Shown here: one piece after another, positions 8,311 through 15,853 of the stretch
How positions within the stretch are numbered: the first letter of the stretch is position 1
Layout of the letters: every line of letters starts with the position of its first letter
Assembly (NCBI GenBank): GCA_026984915.1
Contig: JALSRG010000102.1
Location: 1-33,299 of the forward strand
Reading direction: 5' to 3'
Length of the DNA stretch: 33,299 nucleotides
Origin: Marinosulfonomonas sp.
GTDB taxonomy: Bacteria; Pseudomonadota; Alphaproteobacteria; Rhodobacterales; Rhodobacteraceae
Notes under the pieces: generated by a model
Databases searched by the model: none
What the model was told of the DNA's origin: nothing
What the model saw: only the letters and a program-made list of their open reading frames with translations
Position numbers and translations under genes: made by a program

Positions 8311-9089
8311 GCCGGCGTTCCAATGCCCATTTCATCCAGCTTTTCCGCCAATTGAACGGCCTCGTCCCTGAGCGCCGGAAGCAACAGCGACTGCACACGC
8401 TCTGTCCCCATCCTTTCCCCGATCGCCCCAATGGCAAAGGCCGCGACGGGGCGACCGTTTGGCGCGAGAACCGGAACGGCGACAGCACTCATCCCCGGAA
8501 CAACCCGGCCATCGTTGATGGCGTAACCGTTTTCGGGAAAGGCGGCACATTGCGCTTCCAGAAATGCCGCGGTGAAACCATATTCCGACAACCAGCTTTG
8601 ATTGACCCTGTTCACAGCCGCCCTTTCGCTGCGCGAAAGCGAACAATAGAGCGCCAGCGCCCCCCCGCCGACCCCCAAGGGCCGTCTGTCACCAACGTCC
8701 AGTGTCAGAGTCTGTATCGGAAAGCTTCCCAGTTTGCGCGCTACGCAAACCGATGCCGCCCCTTCCGGAACGGACAGAAAAACCGTATCCTGAGACAGTT
8801 CAGCCAGACGGCCCATCGCCCGATCCGCCAGGGCGGCAATGCTTGTCCGGCCAGCCGACTGGGCAATTCCCATAAATTTCAGCCCGATCCGATAGCGGCA
8901 GTTTTGCGGATCCTGCACCACGTAATGCACATCCTGCAAAGACGCGAGAATCCGAAATGTCGTGGTTTTGGAGAACTTCGTTCGCGCGACAATATCCCCG
9001 AGCGAGGCCCCTTCCGGCATGGAAGCCAAGGCATCCAGCACCCTGGCGGCGCGGGCGATAGAGCCTTTGGCAACAGGATGGGCCGTCAT
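8307..9089 (-). CDS. IclR family transcriptional regulator
   Basis: This 260-residue protein has an N-terminal winged helix (RAARVLDALASMPEGASLGDIVARTKFSKTTTFRILASL, about residues 13-51) followed by the IclR effector domain, with the usual core around AINDGRVVPGMSAVAVPVLAPNGRPVAAFAIGA near residues 185-225. IclR proteins bind small organic acids and control catabolic operons, often including their own gene. It heads the minus-strand operon and its stop overlaps the E1-alpha start (ATGA). A TTCCG-N5-CGGAA inverted repeat lies 18-33 bp upstream of its start, between it and the divergent gene at 9184, and is a natural autoregulatory site. The effector is presumably the TRAP substrate or a product of it. 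Confidence 0.92.
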   Translation of the reverse strand: MTAHPVAKGSIARAARVLDALASMPEGASLGDIVARTKFSKTTTFRILASLQDVHYVVQDPQNCRYRIGLKFMGIAQSAGRTSIAALADRAMGRLAELSQDTVFLSVPEGAASVCVARKLGSFPIQTLTLDVGDRRPLGVGGGALALYCSLSRSERAAVNRVNQSWLSEYGFTAAFLEAQCAAFPENGYAINDGRVVPGMSAVAVPVLAPNGRPVAAFAIGAIGERMGTERVQSLLLPALRDEAVQLAEKLDEMGIGTPA

Positions 9090-9107
9090 GTTTTCCCCCG
9101 GGATCTG

Positions 9108-9122
9108 TTCCGATAAACGGAA
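9108..9122. promoter_or_regulatory. Probable IclR-family operator
   Basis: TTCCG-ATAAA-CGGAA is a perfect 5-bp inverted repeat with a 5-bp spacer. It lies 18-33 bp upstream of iclR and about 60 bp upstream of the divergent gene. IclR-family operators are commonly palindromes of about 15 bp in this position. Assignment rests on position and symmetry only. Confidence 0.45.
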
Positions 9123-9183
9123 TGATTCATGCTGATATTAAGAACAGGTTGCGCGTTTCTGTCAAGGCAACTACCAATATGCC

Positions 9184-9981
9184 ATGCAGCATGACCCGAT
9201 ATTGCTGGGCTCGATCACCGACGCAACCGACGCGGTTCGCGGCCATGTCGTTGTCAGTGGCTCACACGGTGGCCTTTACCCTGCCGCCGTGGCATCGCAG
9301 GTCTTGCCACGGGGCGTTTTCTTCCACGATGCCGGCATCGGCCTTGAGCAGGCCGGGATTGCCGGGGTCATGGCGCTTGACAGGGTTGCATTGGCTGCCG
9401 TGGCGGTTGACGGCAAAAGCTGCACAATCGGATCGGCTGGTGAAATGTTGCAAAGGGGCCGTGTCAGCCACCCGAACCAGACAGCCCTGCACCAGGGGGT
9501 CCGGCCCGGAATGGCCGTGGCGCAGGCCGCGCAGGCCCTGGCGAATGCGCCCCTGCCAAAGACCACCCTGCCCCCGGTTGCAGAATTGCGCAAAACGGTC
9601 AGAATCGCGGCTGGAAGAGATGTGGAACTGCTCGACTCGGCTTCGCTGGTCAACACGCGGGACGCGGGCAAAATCGTCATTACCGGATCACACGGTGGGC
9701 TGATCGGCGGCAACCCGGCCCGCGCCCTGAAAGCAAAAGCCCGGATCGCCTGTTTCAACGACGCGGGGTTCACACCCGCCGATATTGCCAAATCCCGGCT
9801 ACCCGCTCTTGACAGGGCCGGGGTCGCCGCCGTGCTGATTTCCTGCGAAACAGCGCGCATTGGTGATGCGCTTTCCAGTCTTGAAACCGGACAAATCAGT
9901 TTTGCCAATGCATTGGCTGAACAGCTTGGCGCAAAAACCGGTCTGCACCTTAAGACATGGCTGGAAATGCTGCCGGACTAG
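9184..9981 (+). CDS. Uncharacterised protein made of two copies of a ~92-residue module
   Basis: I do not recognise this 265-residue protein. It carries an internal duplication: residues about 7-98 and 149-241 align, sharing LL-S, a Gly-x-(V/I)-V-(S/T)-GSHGGL motif (residues 26-31 and 168-173), F-x-DAG (47-51 and 191-195), ALDR followed by AAV (64-67 and 208-211), IG (82-83 and 226-227) and a closing G-(R/Q)-(V/I)-S-x-x-N. The linker of about 50 residues is Ala/Pro rich. No signal peptide or membrane segment is evident, so it is probably cytoplasmic. It is transcribed away from iclR across a 94-bp gap that holds the IclR-like palindrome, which suggests co-regulation with the ThDP/TRAP operon. 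ATG at 9184 is the only usable start after an upstream in-frame stop at 9139; the ribosome binding site is weak. Confidence 0.8.
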   Translation: MQHDPILLGSITDATDAVRGHVVVSGSHGGLYPAAVASQVLPRGVFFHDAGIGLEQAGIAGVMALDRVALAAVAVDGKSCTIGSAGEMLQRGRVSHPNQTALHQGVRPGMAVAQAAQALANAPLPKTTLPPVAELRKTVRIAAGRDVELLDSASLVNTRDAGKIVITGSHGGLIGGNPARALKAKARIACFNDAGFTPADIAKSRLPALDRAGVAAVLISCETARIGDALSSLETGQISFANALAEQLGAKTGLHLKTWLEMLPD

Positions 9982-10032
9982 GTCGCATTCACCGCTTGGC
10001 GCCGGCGCAGCCCCTGGGGGTGTGTTTCCGTC

Positions 10033-10491
10033 TTATACCGCCTCATCCTCAAGATGCAGCTTCATTTCCAGCAAGACATGCTGGATCGCCAGTGTTTCCC
10101 GCAAGAGCCGCTTGGCCTCGTTCACCGTGATGATTCCATCTTCAATGGACTGGCTGTATTCGGCCATCAGCATGGCAAACCGCTGGCTCAGGGCGACCAC
10201 ATCGGAATTGACTCCCCCACTCTTTTCCGAATTGCGGCTTTCCTGATTGATCGAAATTGTGATCCCGCGCAATTCGGCCAGGGCGGCCGTGACATGCGGA
10301 TACCGTGAGGCAGCCTCCAGGGCGGCAACCGCATCGACCGGTATGAACCGGTCAACATGTTCCGGCGCATCGGAATAATACCGGCCAAGTGTCGCCTTGG
10401 ATTTTCCCGCCAGTTTGCAGGCGGCTTCAATGCCGACATCCTTTACCAAGGCCTCGGTATGTTTTTTCAGGTAACTCCTGGTACTAGACAT
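10033..10491 (-). CDS. Small helix-turn-helix protein, hypothetical
   Basis: A 152-residue protein whose N-terminal third looks like a DNA-binding helix-turn-helix: VGIEAACKLAGKSKATLGRYYSD (about residues 19-41), then FIPVDAVAALEAAS. The overall form resembles small phage CII-like or Cro/CI-like regulators. The rest (about 75-150) is predicted helical, with NEAKRLLRETLAIQHVLLEMKLHLEDEAV perhaps forming an oligomerising coiled helix. The start is preceded by AGAGGA at a suitable distance. It is monocistronic and convergent with the duplicated-module gene. No integrase or other phage gene is nearby. A CCCCA/TGGGG inverted repeat just upstream (about 10511-10540) could be its own operator. Confidence 0.65.
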   Translation of the reverse strand: MSSTRSYLKKHTEALVKDVGIEAACKLAGKSKATLGRYYSDAPEHVDRFIPVDAVAALEAASRYPHVTAALAELRGITISINQESRNSEKSGGVNSDVVALSQRFAMLMAEYSQSIEDGIITVNEAKRLLRETLAIQHVLLEMKLHLEDEAV

Positions 10492-10903
10492 CGCGTATCC
10501 TCTGTTTGCCCCACTTTTTCCGCCATGGGGAAATGTCTTCTCCTTTTCCCATTAATAGGATCGGAAAGATTTGTCATTTATAAAGCGACCCCGGGTTTTG
10601 GGGTCTGTGTGAGTGGTCGGCGCCCCCAGCGTCGATTTAGGTGGAGGTCTGTCGCGTCTTTTCGGGTGTGGCAGTCCAATGGAAGTGGAGCACTCCAACG
10701 CCATTGGCGGGCTCGTCGGTTTTGTAAAAGGTGCAGTGAGGTTCAATTCATCCCCAGGCTTTAGCCAGTCTTGGGCCTCACATTTCTTGTTGCCGGCGGC
10801 CCGATCTCTCTTATATGCGCCCGAATGCGCCAAATCCCTCACGGAAATGGCCGGCCTCCCCCCACTTGCTTGAACGCCGCGCCAATATTGGCATATAGGG
10901 CAC
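10492..10903. other. Non-coding stretch between HTH gene and tdk
   Basis: Open frames here (for example 10613-10873 on plus) lack ribosome binding sites and recognisable protein features. The stretch holds a GACCCC/GGGGTC hairpin (10587-10605), a 32-bp imperfect dyad (10676-10707), and the perfect palindrome GCCAATATTGGC (10881-10892) just before tdk. I see no tRNA, terminator with T-run, or mobile-element end. Confidence 0.6.
10676..10707. repeat. 32-bp imperfect palindrome
   Basis: The halves match at 12 of 16 paired positions: outer arms CCAATGG/CCATTGG, then unpaired AAG/ACG, then inner arms TGGAG/CTCCA around CA. As RNA it would fold into a stem with a symmetric 3x3 internal loop; as DNA it could be a dimeric regulator site. 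It lies about 200 bp upstream of tdk. Function unknown. Confidence 0.5.
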
Positions 10904-11497
10904 ATGGCCAAACTCTATTTCCACTATTCAACGATGAACGCCGGCAAATCGACGATTCTGCTGCAGGCATCCCACAACTATCATGAACGCGGTATGAAAA
11001 CCTATCTTCTGACCGCACTTCTGGACAACCGGGCCGGGCGGGCACGTATTGCATCGCGGATCGGAATCGGTGCGGATGCCGACACCTTTGGGCCGGATGA
11101 GGATCTTTTCGACAAGATAGAAAAGCGCCTCGGCGCGGCACCCTGCGCCTGTGTTTTCATTGACGAGGCCCAGTTTCTGGAACCGGCCCAGGTCTGGCAA
11201 CTGGCCCGCGCTGTTGATGATCTGAATGTTCCGGTCATGTGCTACGGTCTGAGGGTTGATTTCCGCGGAGAGCTTTTTCCCGGCTCGGCCGCCTTGCTGG
11301 CGCTGTCAGACGAAATGCGCGAGGTCCGCACAATCTGCCATTGCGGCAAAAAGGCCACGATGGTCGTGCGCACGGATGATTCGGGCAATGTTCTGACAGA
11401 CGGGGAACAGGTGCAGATCGGCGGCAATGAAAGCTATGTCTCATTGTGTCGCCGACATTGGCGCAAAGCAATGGGCGAATCTGCTGCAACCATGTGA
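10904..11497 (+). CDS. tdk: Thymidine kinase (EC 2.7.1.21)
   Basis: A 197-residue type II thymidine kinase, which phosphorylates thymidine to dTMP in the salvage pathway. The P-loop is STMNAGKST (residues 9-17), the Walker B/catalytic segment is FIDEAQFL (85-92, with E88 the likely base), and the structural zinc ligands are C145/C147 and C182/H185. The substrate-binding loop GLRVDFRGELFPGS is intact. Length is normal. The start is fixed by the family-typical MAKLYFHYSTMNAGKS opening. A perfect 12-bp palindrome (10881-10892) ends 11 bp upstream of the ATG. The gene stands alone, with the TAXI TRAP genes starting 116 bp downstream. Confidence 0.97.
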   Translation: MAKLYFHYSTMNAGKSTILLQASHNYHERGMKTYLLTALLDNRAGRARIASRIGIGADADTFGPDEDLFDKIEKRLGAAPCACVFIDEAQFLEPAQVWQLARAVDDLNVPVMCYGLRVDFRGELFPGSAALLALSDEMREVRTICHCGKKATMVVRTDDSGNVLTDGEQVQIGGNESYVSLCRRHWRKAMGESAATM

Positions 11498-11613
11498 ACC
11501 TCGGCTTTGAAAACTGCCTATGGATGAGCCCCCCAAACCTGTGCTACGAAGTGAGGGCCTAGGGGGCAGGATCTGTTCAATGGCACATACAAAACAAAGG
11601 GGAGGGAGAGAAA

Positions 11614-12573
11614 ATGAAATTCAAACTGGGTGCATTGATTGCCGCGGTCATTATCGGGGTAAACGCCTTGTCGGCTGCCCATGCCGAAACCCGCGTCACA
11701 TTCAAATCTGCCAAATCGTCATCATCCTACTATCAGATGGCCGTCCAGCTTGCCGAAGCGATCAAGCGCGGCACCAACGGTGAAATCATCGTCACTGTCG
11801 AGGAAAGCCAAGGCTCGGTCCAGAATGTCATGGAGGCGGCGAAACGGACCGGCAATTATGTTTTCACCACCCCGCCGGTTCTGGTCAAGCTGGCGCAAAA
11901 GGGCAAGGCCATGTTCAAGGACAAGACCGACCCGAAGTTTGCCGAGATCCGCGCCCTGTTCCCGATCCCCTCGCTGACCATGCATTTTGTTGTGCGCGCC
12001 GACAGCGGCATCAACAGTTTTGCCGATCTTGAGGGCAAAACCATTCTGATCGGCAAAGGCTCGTTTGGCGCCCGCGAAGGCGCGAAATATCTGAAACTGT
12101 TCGGTCTGGAAGGCAAGGTCAATCTGGCGGATGCCGAGTTGAATGCCGCCGTGGCCGCGCTGAAAAACAAGCAGATAGACGGCTTTGTCACCGCAGGGTC
12201 CTACCCGGCCCCCAATGTGATTGAGGCCGCGGCCAGCACCGGGATCAGGATCCTGTCGCTTTCCGACGCGCAAATCGCCCAGACCAAACGTACCCGCCTG
12301 GTCATCCCGGCCGGCACCTATGCCGGTGTTGATTATGATGTTGTCACCACGTCTTTGCCCGTTGTGGCCCACACCACGACCCAGATGGATGATGACACCG
12401 CCTATATGCTGACCAAAACCTACTGGCAGCAGAAAGACGCGCTTGGGGCTTCCGCCGCCTGGTGGAACGGTGTTTCCACCGACATGCTGGAAAATGTATA
12501 TGGCAAGCTGCACTCCGGTGCGCTGAAATACTATGACGAAGCCGGCGTTTCCGTGCCGGATGCACTGCGTTAG
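11614..12573 (+). CDS. TAXI-family TRAP transporter solute-binding protein
   Basis: A 319-residue periplasmic binding protein with a Sec signal peptide (cut after AHA near residue 24). The mature start has the TAXI pattern: TFKSAKSSSSYYQMAVQLAEAIKRGTNGEIIVTVEESQGSVQNVMEAAKRTGNY. Later come FADLEGKTILIGKGSFGAREGAKYLK and YAGVDYDVVTTSLPVVAHTTTQMDDDTAYMLTK, also usual for TAXI proteins. Unlike DctP proteins, TAXI proteins work with fused permeases, and one is encoded 33 bp downstream. A strong GGGAGGGAGAG precedes the start. The ligand is unknown; TAXI systems are associated with glutamate and C4/C5 dicarboxylates in the few studied cases. A weak CCCTG/CAGGG hairpin (12575-12599) lies before the permease gene. 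Confidence 0.92.
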   Translation: MKFKLGALIAAVIIGVNALSAAHAETRVTFKSAKSSSSYYQMAVQLAEAIKRGTNGEIIVTVEESQGSVQNVMEAAKRTGNYVFTTPPVLVKLAQKGKAMFKDKTDPKFAEIRALFPIPSLTMHFVVRADSGINSFADLEGKTILIGKGSFGAREGAKYLKLFGLEGKVNLADAELNAAVAALKNKQIDGFVTAGSYPAPNVIEAAASTGIRILSLSDAQIAQTKRTRLVIPAGTYAGVDYDVVTTSLPVVAHTTTQMDDDTAYMLTKTYWQQKDALGASAAWWNGVSTDMLENVYGKLHSGALKYYDEAGVSVPDALR

Positions 12574-12606
12574 ACCCTGTAGCGATCCGCAAATCAGGGC
12601 AGGTTC

Positions 12607-14388
12607 ATGATCCAGCCACAAGGTCAGAACGGGCCTGCCCGATTTGTCTGGGTTGTTCTGGGCGCCCTGTCAATCGGCTTTCACCTTTGGCTGATCTTCA
12701 GCGGGCTGGTGCCCAGCCTGGTCAGCCGCCCCCTGCATATGGCGCTGGCCTTGCCGTGGGTTTTTGTCTTCAAGGCCCGAACTCCGGCCAGCCGGTGGTC
12801 CGGCGTGGCGTTCACCGCCATCGGCCTTTTCGCGACCTTTTACATCGTGAGAAACCATTCGGATCTGTCTGATCAATATGGTTCTCTGGACGGGGCGTTT
12901 CAGCTCTGGCTGTCGCTCGCCCTGATCCTGACGGTGCTGGAAATGGCGCGCCGTGCCATTGGCTGGCCGCTGCCGCTGATCACCGCGATTGCGCTGCTCT
13001 ACGGCTTTTTCGGTGGTCGTCTGTCCGGCGAATTTGCCCATCCCGGCCTGCCTGTCGACAGTTTTCTGGGCACCATGACCGTTGCCGAGGGCGGGCTTTG
13101 GGGCAGCCTGACCGGCGTATCCGTCAACATCGTGGCGATTTTCGTGATCATGGGGGCGGTGCTGAACGCGGGCGAAGCCGGTCAGGGTTTCATGAATCTG
13201 GCCACCGCCGCCGCCGGACGGCTCAAGGGGGGGGCGGCCAAGGTTTCGGTGCTGTCCTCAGCGCTTTTCGGATCCATTTCCGGCTCGGCCTCTGCCAATG
13301 TGGCCTCCACCGGTGCCATCACCCTGCCGGCGATGAAAAAACTGGGCTATCCGCCCCGGCTGGCCGGTGCTGTCGAGGCGGTGGCTTCCTCGGGTGGCCA
13401 GATCATGCCGCCCCTTATGGGGGCCGGGGCCTTTGTCATGGTCGAGCTGACCGGCACACCCTATACACATATCATGGCCGCTGCCCTTTTGCCGGCGGTG
13501 CTGTATTTCCTTACGGTCTGGGTCGGGATCAACGCCTATGCCGACCGGTTTGAATTGCGGCCCCTGCCCCAGGACCAGATGCCACCCGCCCGCATTGTAC
13601 TGGTTACTTCAGCGTTTTTTGCCATCCCGTTTGCGGTGTTGCTCGAACGCATGTTTGTGGGGGGGTACACCCCGCAATATGCCGCCGCCTGGGCCATCCT
13701 GACGGCTTTTGTCCTGCTGTTTACCGATACGAAATTCAGCTTCAGCCTGCGCCGAACCTTATCGCGGCTGCAAAATGTTGCCATCTCGGCGGGCAGCCAA
13801 ATCGCCACCATTGCCTCAATCATCCTTTGCGCCGGGCTGATCATCAGCGTTCTGGGGCAAACCGGGCTGGGCATCAAGATCACCTCGCTGATCCTTTCGG
13901 CTGGCAACGGGCATCTTTGGCCTGCCCTGTTGCTGACCGCCCTGGCCTGCCTCGTGCTCGGAATGGAGGTGCCGACAACTGCGGCCTATATCATCTGCGT
14001 ATCGGTCGCCGGTCCCGCCCTGCAACAGCTTGGCTTGCCGCCCTTGCTGACACATCTGTTCGTGTTCTGGTTTGCATTGCTGTCCACCATCACGCCACCG
14101 GTGTGCGGCGCGGTGTTCATTGCCGCGGCAATGATCGGGGAAAACTGGCTGAAGGTTGCCCTGACGGCCATGACGCTGGGCATCGGCCTCTATGTCATCC
14201 CGCTGGGCATGATTGCCAATCCCGCCATTATCAGCCCGGTTGAAACGCCTCTGCCAGCCCTCTTTGCCTTCGGCAAAATCGGAGCCGGGCTGGCACTTGT
14301 CTCCTTCGGGCTGATTTCCCGGCGCCCGGTCTGGCAGAGGATACCGCTTGTCGCTGGCGGGTTGCTCGTCACGTTATTCGTCTTCTGA
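12607..14388 (+). CDS. TRAP transporter fused permease (4TM/12TM)
   Basis: A 593-residue multi-pass inner-membrane protein in which the small (DctQ-like, about residues 1-120) and large (DctM-like) TRAP permeases are fused. Signature stretches include GLPVDSFLGTMTVAEGGLWGSLTGVSVNIVAIFVIMGAVLNAGEAGQGFMNLA, FGSISGSASANVASTGAITLPAMKKLGYPP and the second half-repeat FWFALLSTITPPVCGAVFIAAAMIG. It moves the solute delivered by the TAXI protein, driven by an ion gradient. The ATG lies 33 bp after the binding-protein stop, in the same operon. It converges on the small thioredoxin-fold gene across 32 bp. No enzyme gene accompanies the pair, so context gives no hint of the substrate. Confidence 0.93.
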   Translation: MIQPQGQNGPARFVWVVLGALSIGFHLWLIFSGLVPSLVSRPLHMALALPWVFVFKARTPASRWSGVAFTAIGLFATFYIVRNHSDLSDQYGSLDGAFQLWLSLALILTVLEMARRAIGWPLPLITAIALLYGFFGGRLSGEFAHPGLPVDSFLGTMTVAEGGLWGSLTGVSVNIVAIFVIMGAVLNAGEAGQGFMNLATAAAGRLKGGAAKVSVLSSALFGSISGSASANVASTGAITLPAMKKLGYPPRLAGAVEAVASSGGQIMPPLMGAGAFVMVELTGTPYTHIMAAALLPAVLYFLTVWVGINAYADRFELRPLPQDQMPPARIVLVTSAFFAIPFAVLLERMFVGGYTPQYAAAWAILTAFVLLFTDTKFSFSLRRTLSRLQNVAISAGSQIATIASIILCAGLIISVLGQTGLGIKITSLILSAGNGHLWPALLLTALACLVLGMEVPTTAAYIICVSVAGPALQQLGLPPLLTHLFVFWFALLSTITPPVCGAVFIAAAMIGENWLKVALTAMTLGIGLYVIPLGMIANPAIISPVETPLPALFAFGKIGAGLALVSFGLISRRPVWQRIPLVAGGLLVTLFVF

Positions 14389-14395
14389 CACACAA

Positions 14396-14410
14396 CCCGC
14401 CGATAGCGGG
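14396..14410. terminator. Possible bidirectional terminator hairpin
   Basis: CCCGC-CGATA-GCGGG forms a short 5-bp GC stem centred in the 32-bp gap between the convergent TRAP permease and thioredoxin-fold genes. There is no T-run on either side, so the call rests on position and the hairpin alone. Confidence 0.3.
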
Positions 14411-14420
14411 CGAAATGCAA

Positions 14421-14657
14421 TCAGGCCGATAACCAGCCCTCAAGTGCGGCTTCATCAGGAAGCCCGCCGGCGTGCACCAGCTTGCCGTCAATCGCGATTC
14501 CGGGGGTGGAAACCACGCCGGCCATGGCGATTTTCGCGTAATCGGTTTCCTTTTTCACATCCACATCCAGACCCAGCCGCGTTGCGGTATCCCGCACCAT
14601 TTGCTCGACGGTTTCGCAACGTTTGCAACCGGGGCCATAAACAATCACTTCCTTCAT
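14421..14657 (-). CDS. Small thioredoxin-fold protein with CxxC
   Basis: A 78-residue protein of the 'redox-active disulfide protein 2' / MJ0307-like thioredoxin-fold family. It has a GPGCKRC active-site motif (C11 and C14), the conserved cis-Pro in VVSTPGIAIDG, and a short C-terminal helix. Length is normal for the family. Such proteins are repeatedly found beside ArsP/UPF0718 permeases and ArsR regulators and may supply thiol reduction or metalloid hand-over; that role is inferred. It lies 134 bp after the permease gene on the same strand, so it may be the last gene of that operon or have its own promoter; none is evident. GAGGA stands upstream of the ATG. Confidence 0.85.
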   Translation of the reverse strand: MKEVIVYGPGCKRCETVEQMVRDTATRLGLDVDVKKETDYAKIAMAGVVSTPGIAIDGKLVHAGGLPDEAALEGWLSA

Positions 14658-14791
14658 GGTTCACATCCTCTTTTTTGGTACGATTCTCAATATTTTCATG
14701 CTTCACACCCACACCGGCCATTTGCCAAAGACTGCGGTTCAGCATTGGCGCCGCCGCAATCCAAAGACACCAGACGCGGTTTGTTACATCC

Positions 14792-15853
14792 TCAGAAAAT
14801 GGCGTTGAACAGGAAACCAACCGCCAGAATACCAGCGGCAACGACGCCAACGAACACGGCAATCAGCTTCAGCTTCAGCACCTTTTTCAGGATCATCATT
14901 TCCGGAGCCGACAAGGCGATCACGCTCATCATGAAGGCCAGCACCGTGCCCAGCGCCGCCCCCTTGTCCAAAAGGGCCTCGACAATCGGAATGACACCGG
15001 CGGCATTGGTATACATCGGAATGCCCATCACCACCGCAGCCGGAACCGACCACCAGGCGCCCGATCCCATGATCCGCACCATCACGTCCTGCGGCACATA
15101 TCCGTGAATGATCGCGCCCAGCGAAATGCCGGCAATGATCCAGATCCAGACCTTGCCAACGATGTCCCTGACCGACTGGATCCCATCGCGATAGCGCTCG
15201 ACCATGGTCATTTTTCCGCTGGCAACATCGGGGGCAGCACCGCCAATGTGAATGTCGCGCACCCAGTCCTGCAACCAGCCCTCCAGATGGAAACGGCCGA
15301 TCACCCAGCCGGCGACAATGGCAATGGCCAGGCCAAAAGCCAGATAGATCATGGCCACTTTCCACCCCACCAGCCCCCACAGCAGAACGATTGCAATCTC
15401 GTTCACCATGGGCGAGGCAATCAGAAAACTGAACGTCACCCCCAGCGGTACACCCGCCGAGACAAAACCGATGAACAGCGGCACCGCCGAGCACGAACAG
15501 AACGGCGTGACAATGCCAAGACTGGCCGCCATCACATTGCCCACACCCTCGGCCTTGCCCGACAGCAGGGCGCGGGTTTTCTCGGGGCTGAAAAAGCTGC
15601 GGACAACCCCCATCCAGAACACGATCAGCGTCAGCAGCATGATCACCTTGGGTGTGTCGTAAAAGAAAAACGCCAGCGCCTCGCCGGTGTGGCTGCTGCG
15701 CTCGACCGGCAACAATGCGGTCAGCCATTCCGAAAAGGCCGGCAGTTGTTTGTAAATCACGAACCAGACAATCGTGAAAACTACAACGCCTGCGTGCCAA
15801 GACCATGCGGGCTGCGCCCGGGGGGCTGACGGTTCATGCGTTTGCGTTGTCAT
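14792..15853 (-). CDS. ArsP/UPF0718 family permease
   Basis: A 353-residue membrane protein of the Permease (DUF318/ArsP_1) family, with eight or so hydrophobic segments. The diagnostic stretch is VTPFCSCSAVPLFIGFVSAGVPLGVTFSFLIASPMVNE, with the Cys pair C119/C121; a second related half contains GVVAAGILAVGFLFNAIF at the C-terminus. ArsP proteins studied in Campylobacter export trivalent organoarsenicals, and the C-x-C is a natural thiol ligand. The start overlaps the arsR stop by 4 bp (ATGA), so its synthesis is coupled to the regulator. Organoarsenical export is the best guess, but other family members have been tied to different thiophilic species and the substrate is not settled by sequence. 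I leave the symbol empty for that reason. Confidence 0.85.
   Translation of the reverse strand: MTTQTHEPSAPRAQPAWSWHAGVVVFTIVWFVIYKQLPAFSEWLTALLPVERSSHTGEALAFFFYDTPKVIMLLTLIVFWMGVVRSFFSPEKTRALLSGKAEGVGNVMAASLGIVTPFCSCSAVPLFIGFVSAGVPLGVTFSFLIASPMVNEIAIVLLWGLVGWKVAMIYLAFGLAIAIVAGWVIGRFHLEGWLQDWVRDIHIGGAAPDVASGKMTMVERYRDGIQSVRDIVGKVWIWIIAGISLGAIIHGYVPQDVMVRIMGSGAWWSVPAAVVMGIPMYTNAAGVIPIVEALLDKGAALGTVLAFMMSVIALSAPEMMILKKVLKLKLIAVFVGVVAAGILAVGFLFNAIF

Noticed and set aside
9999-10008. GCGCCGGCGC palindrome between the convergent genes at 9981 and 10033, considered as a terminator
   Set aside because: Self-complementary GC runs are common by chance at this base composition, there is no loop to speak of and no T-run.
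10552-10911. Small open frames on both strands in the gap before tdk (119 and 86 codons)
   Set aside because: No Shine-Dalgarno and no recognisable protein pattern; the minus frame also runs into the tdk start.
14348-15829. 493-codon open frame on the plus strand
   Set aside because: Opposite the ArsP-like permease and thioredoxin-fold genes; composition typical of an antisense frame.
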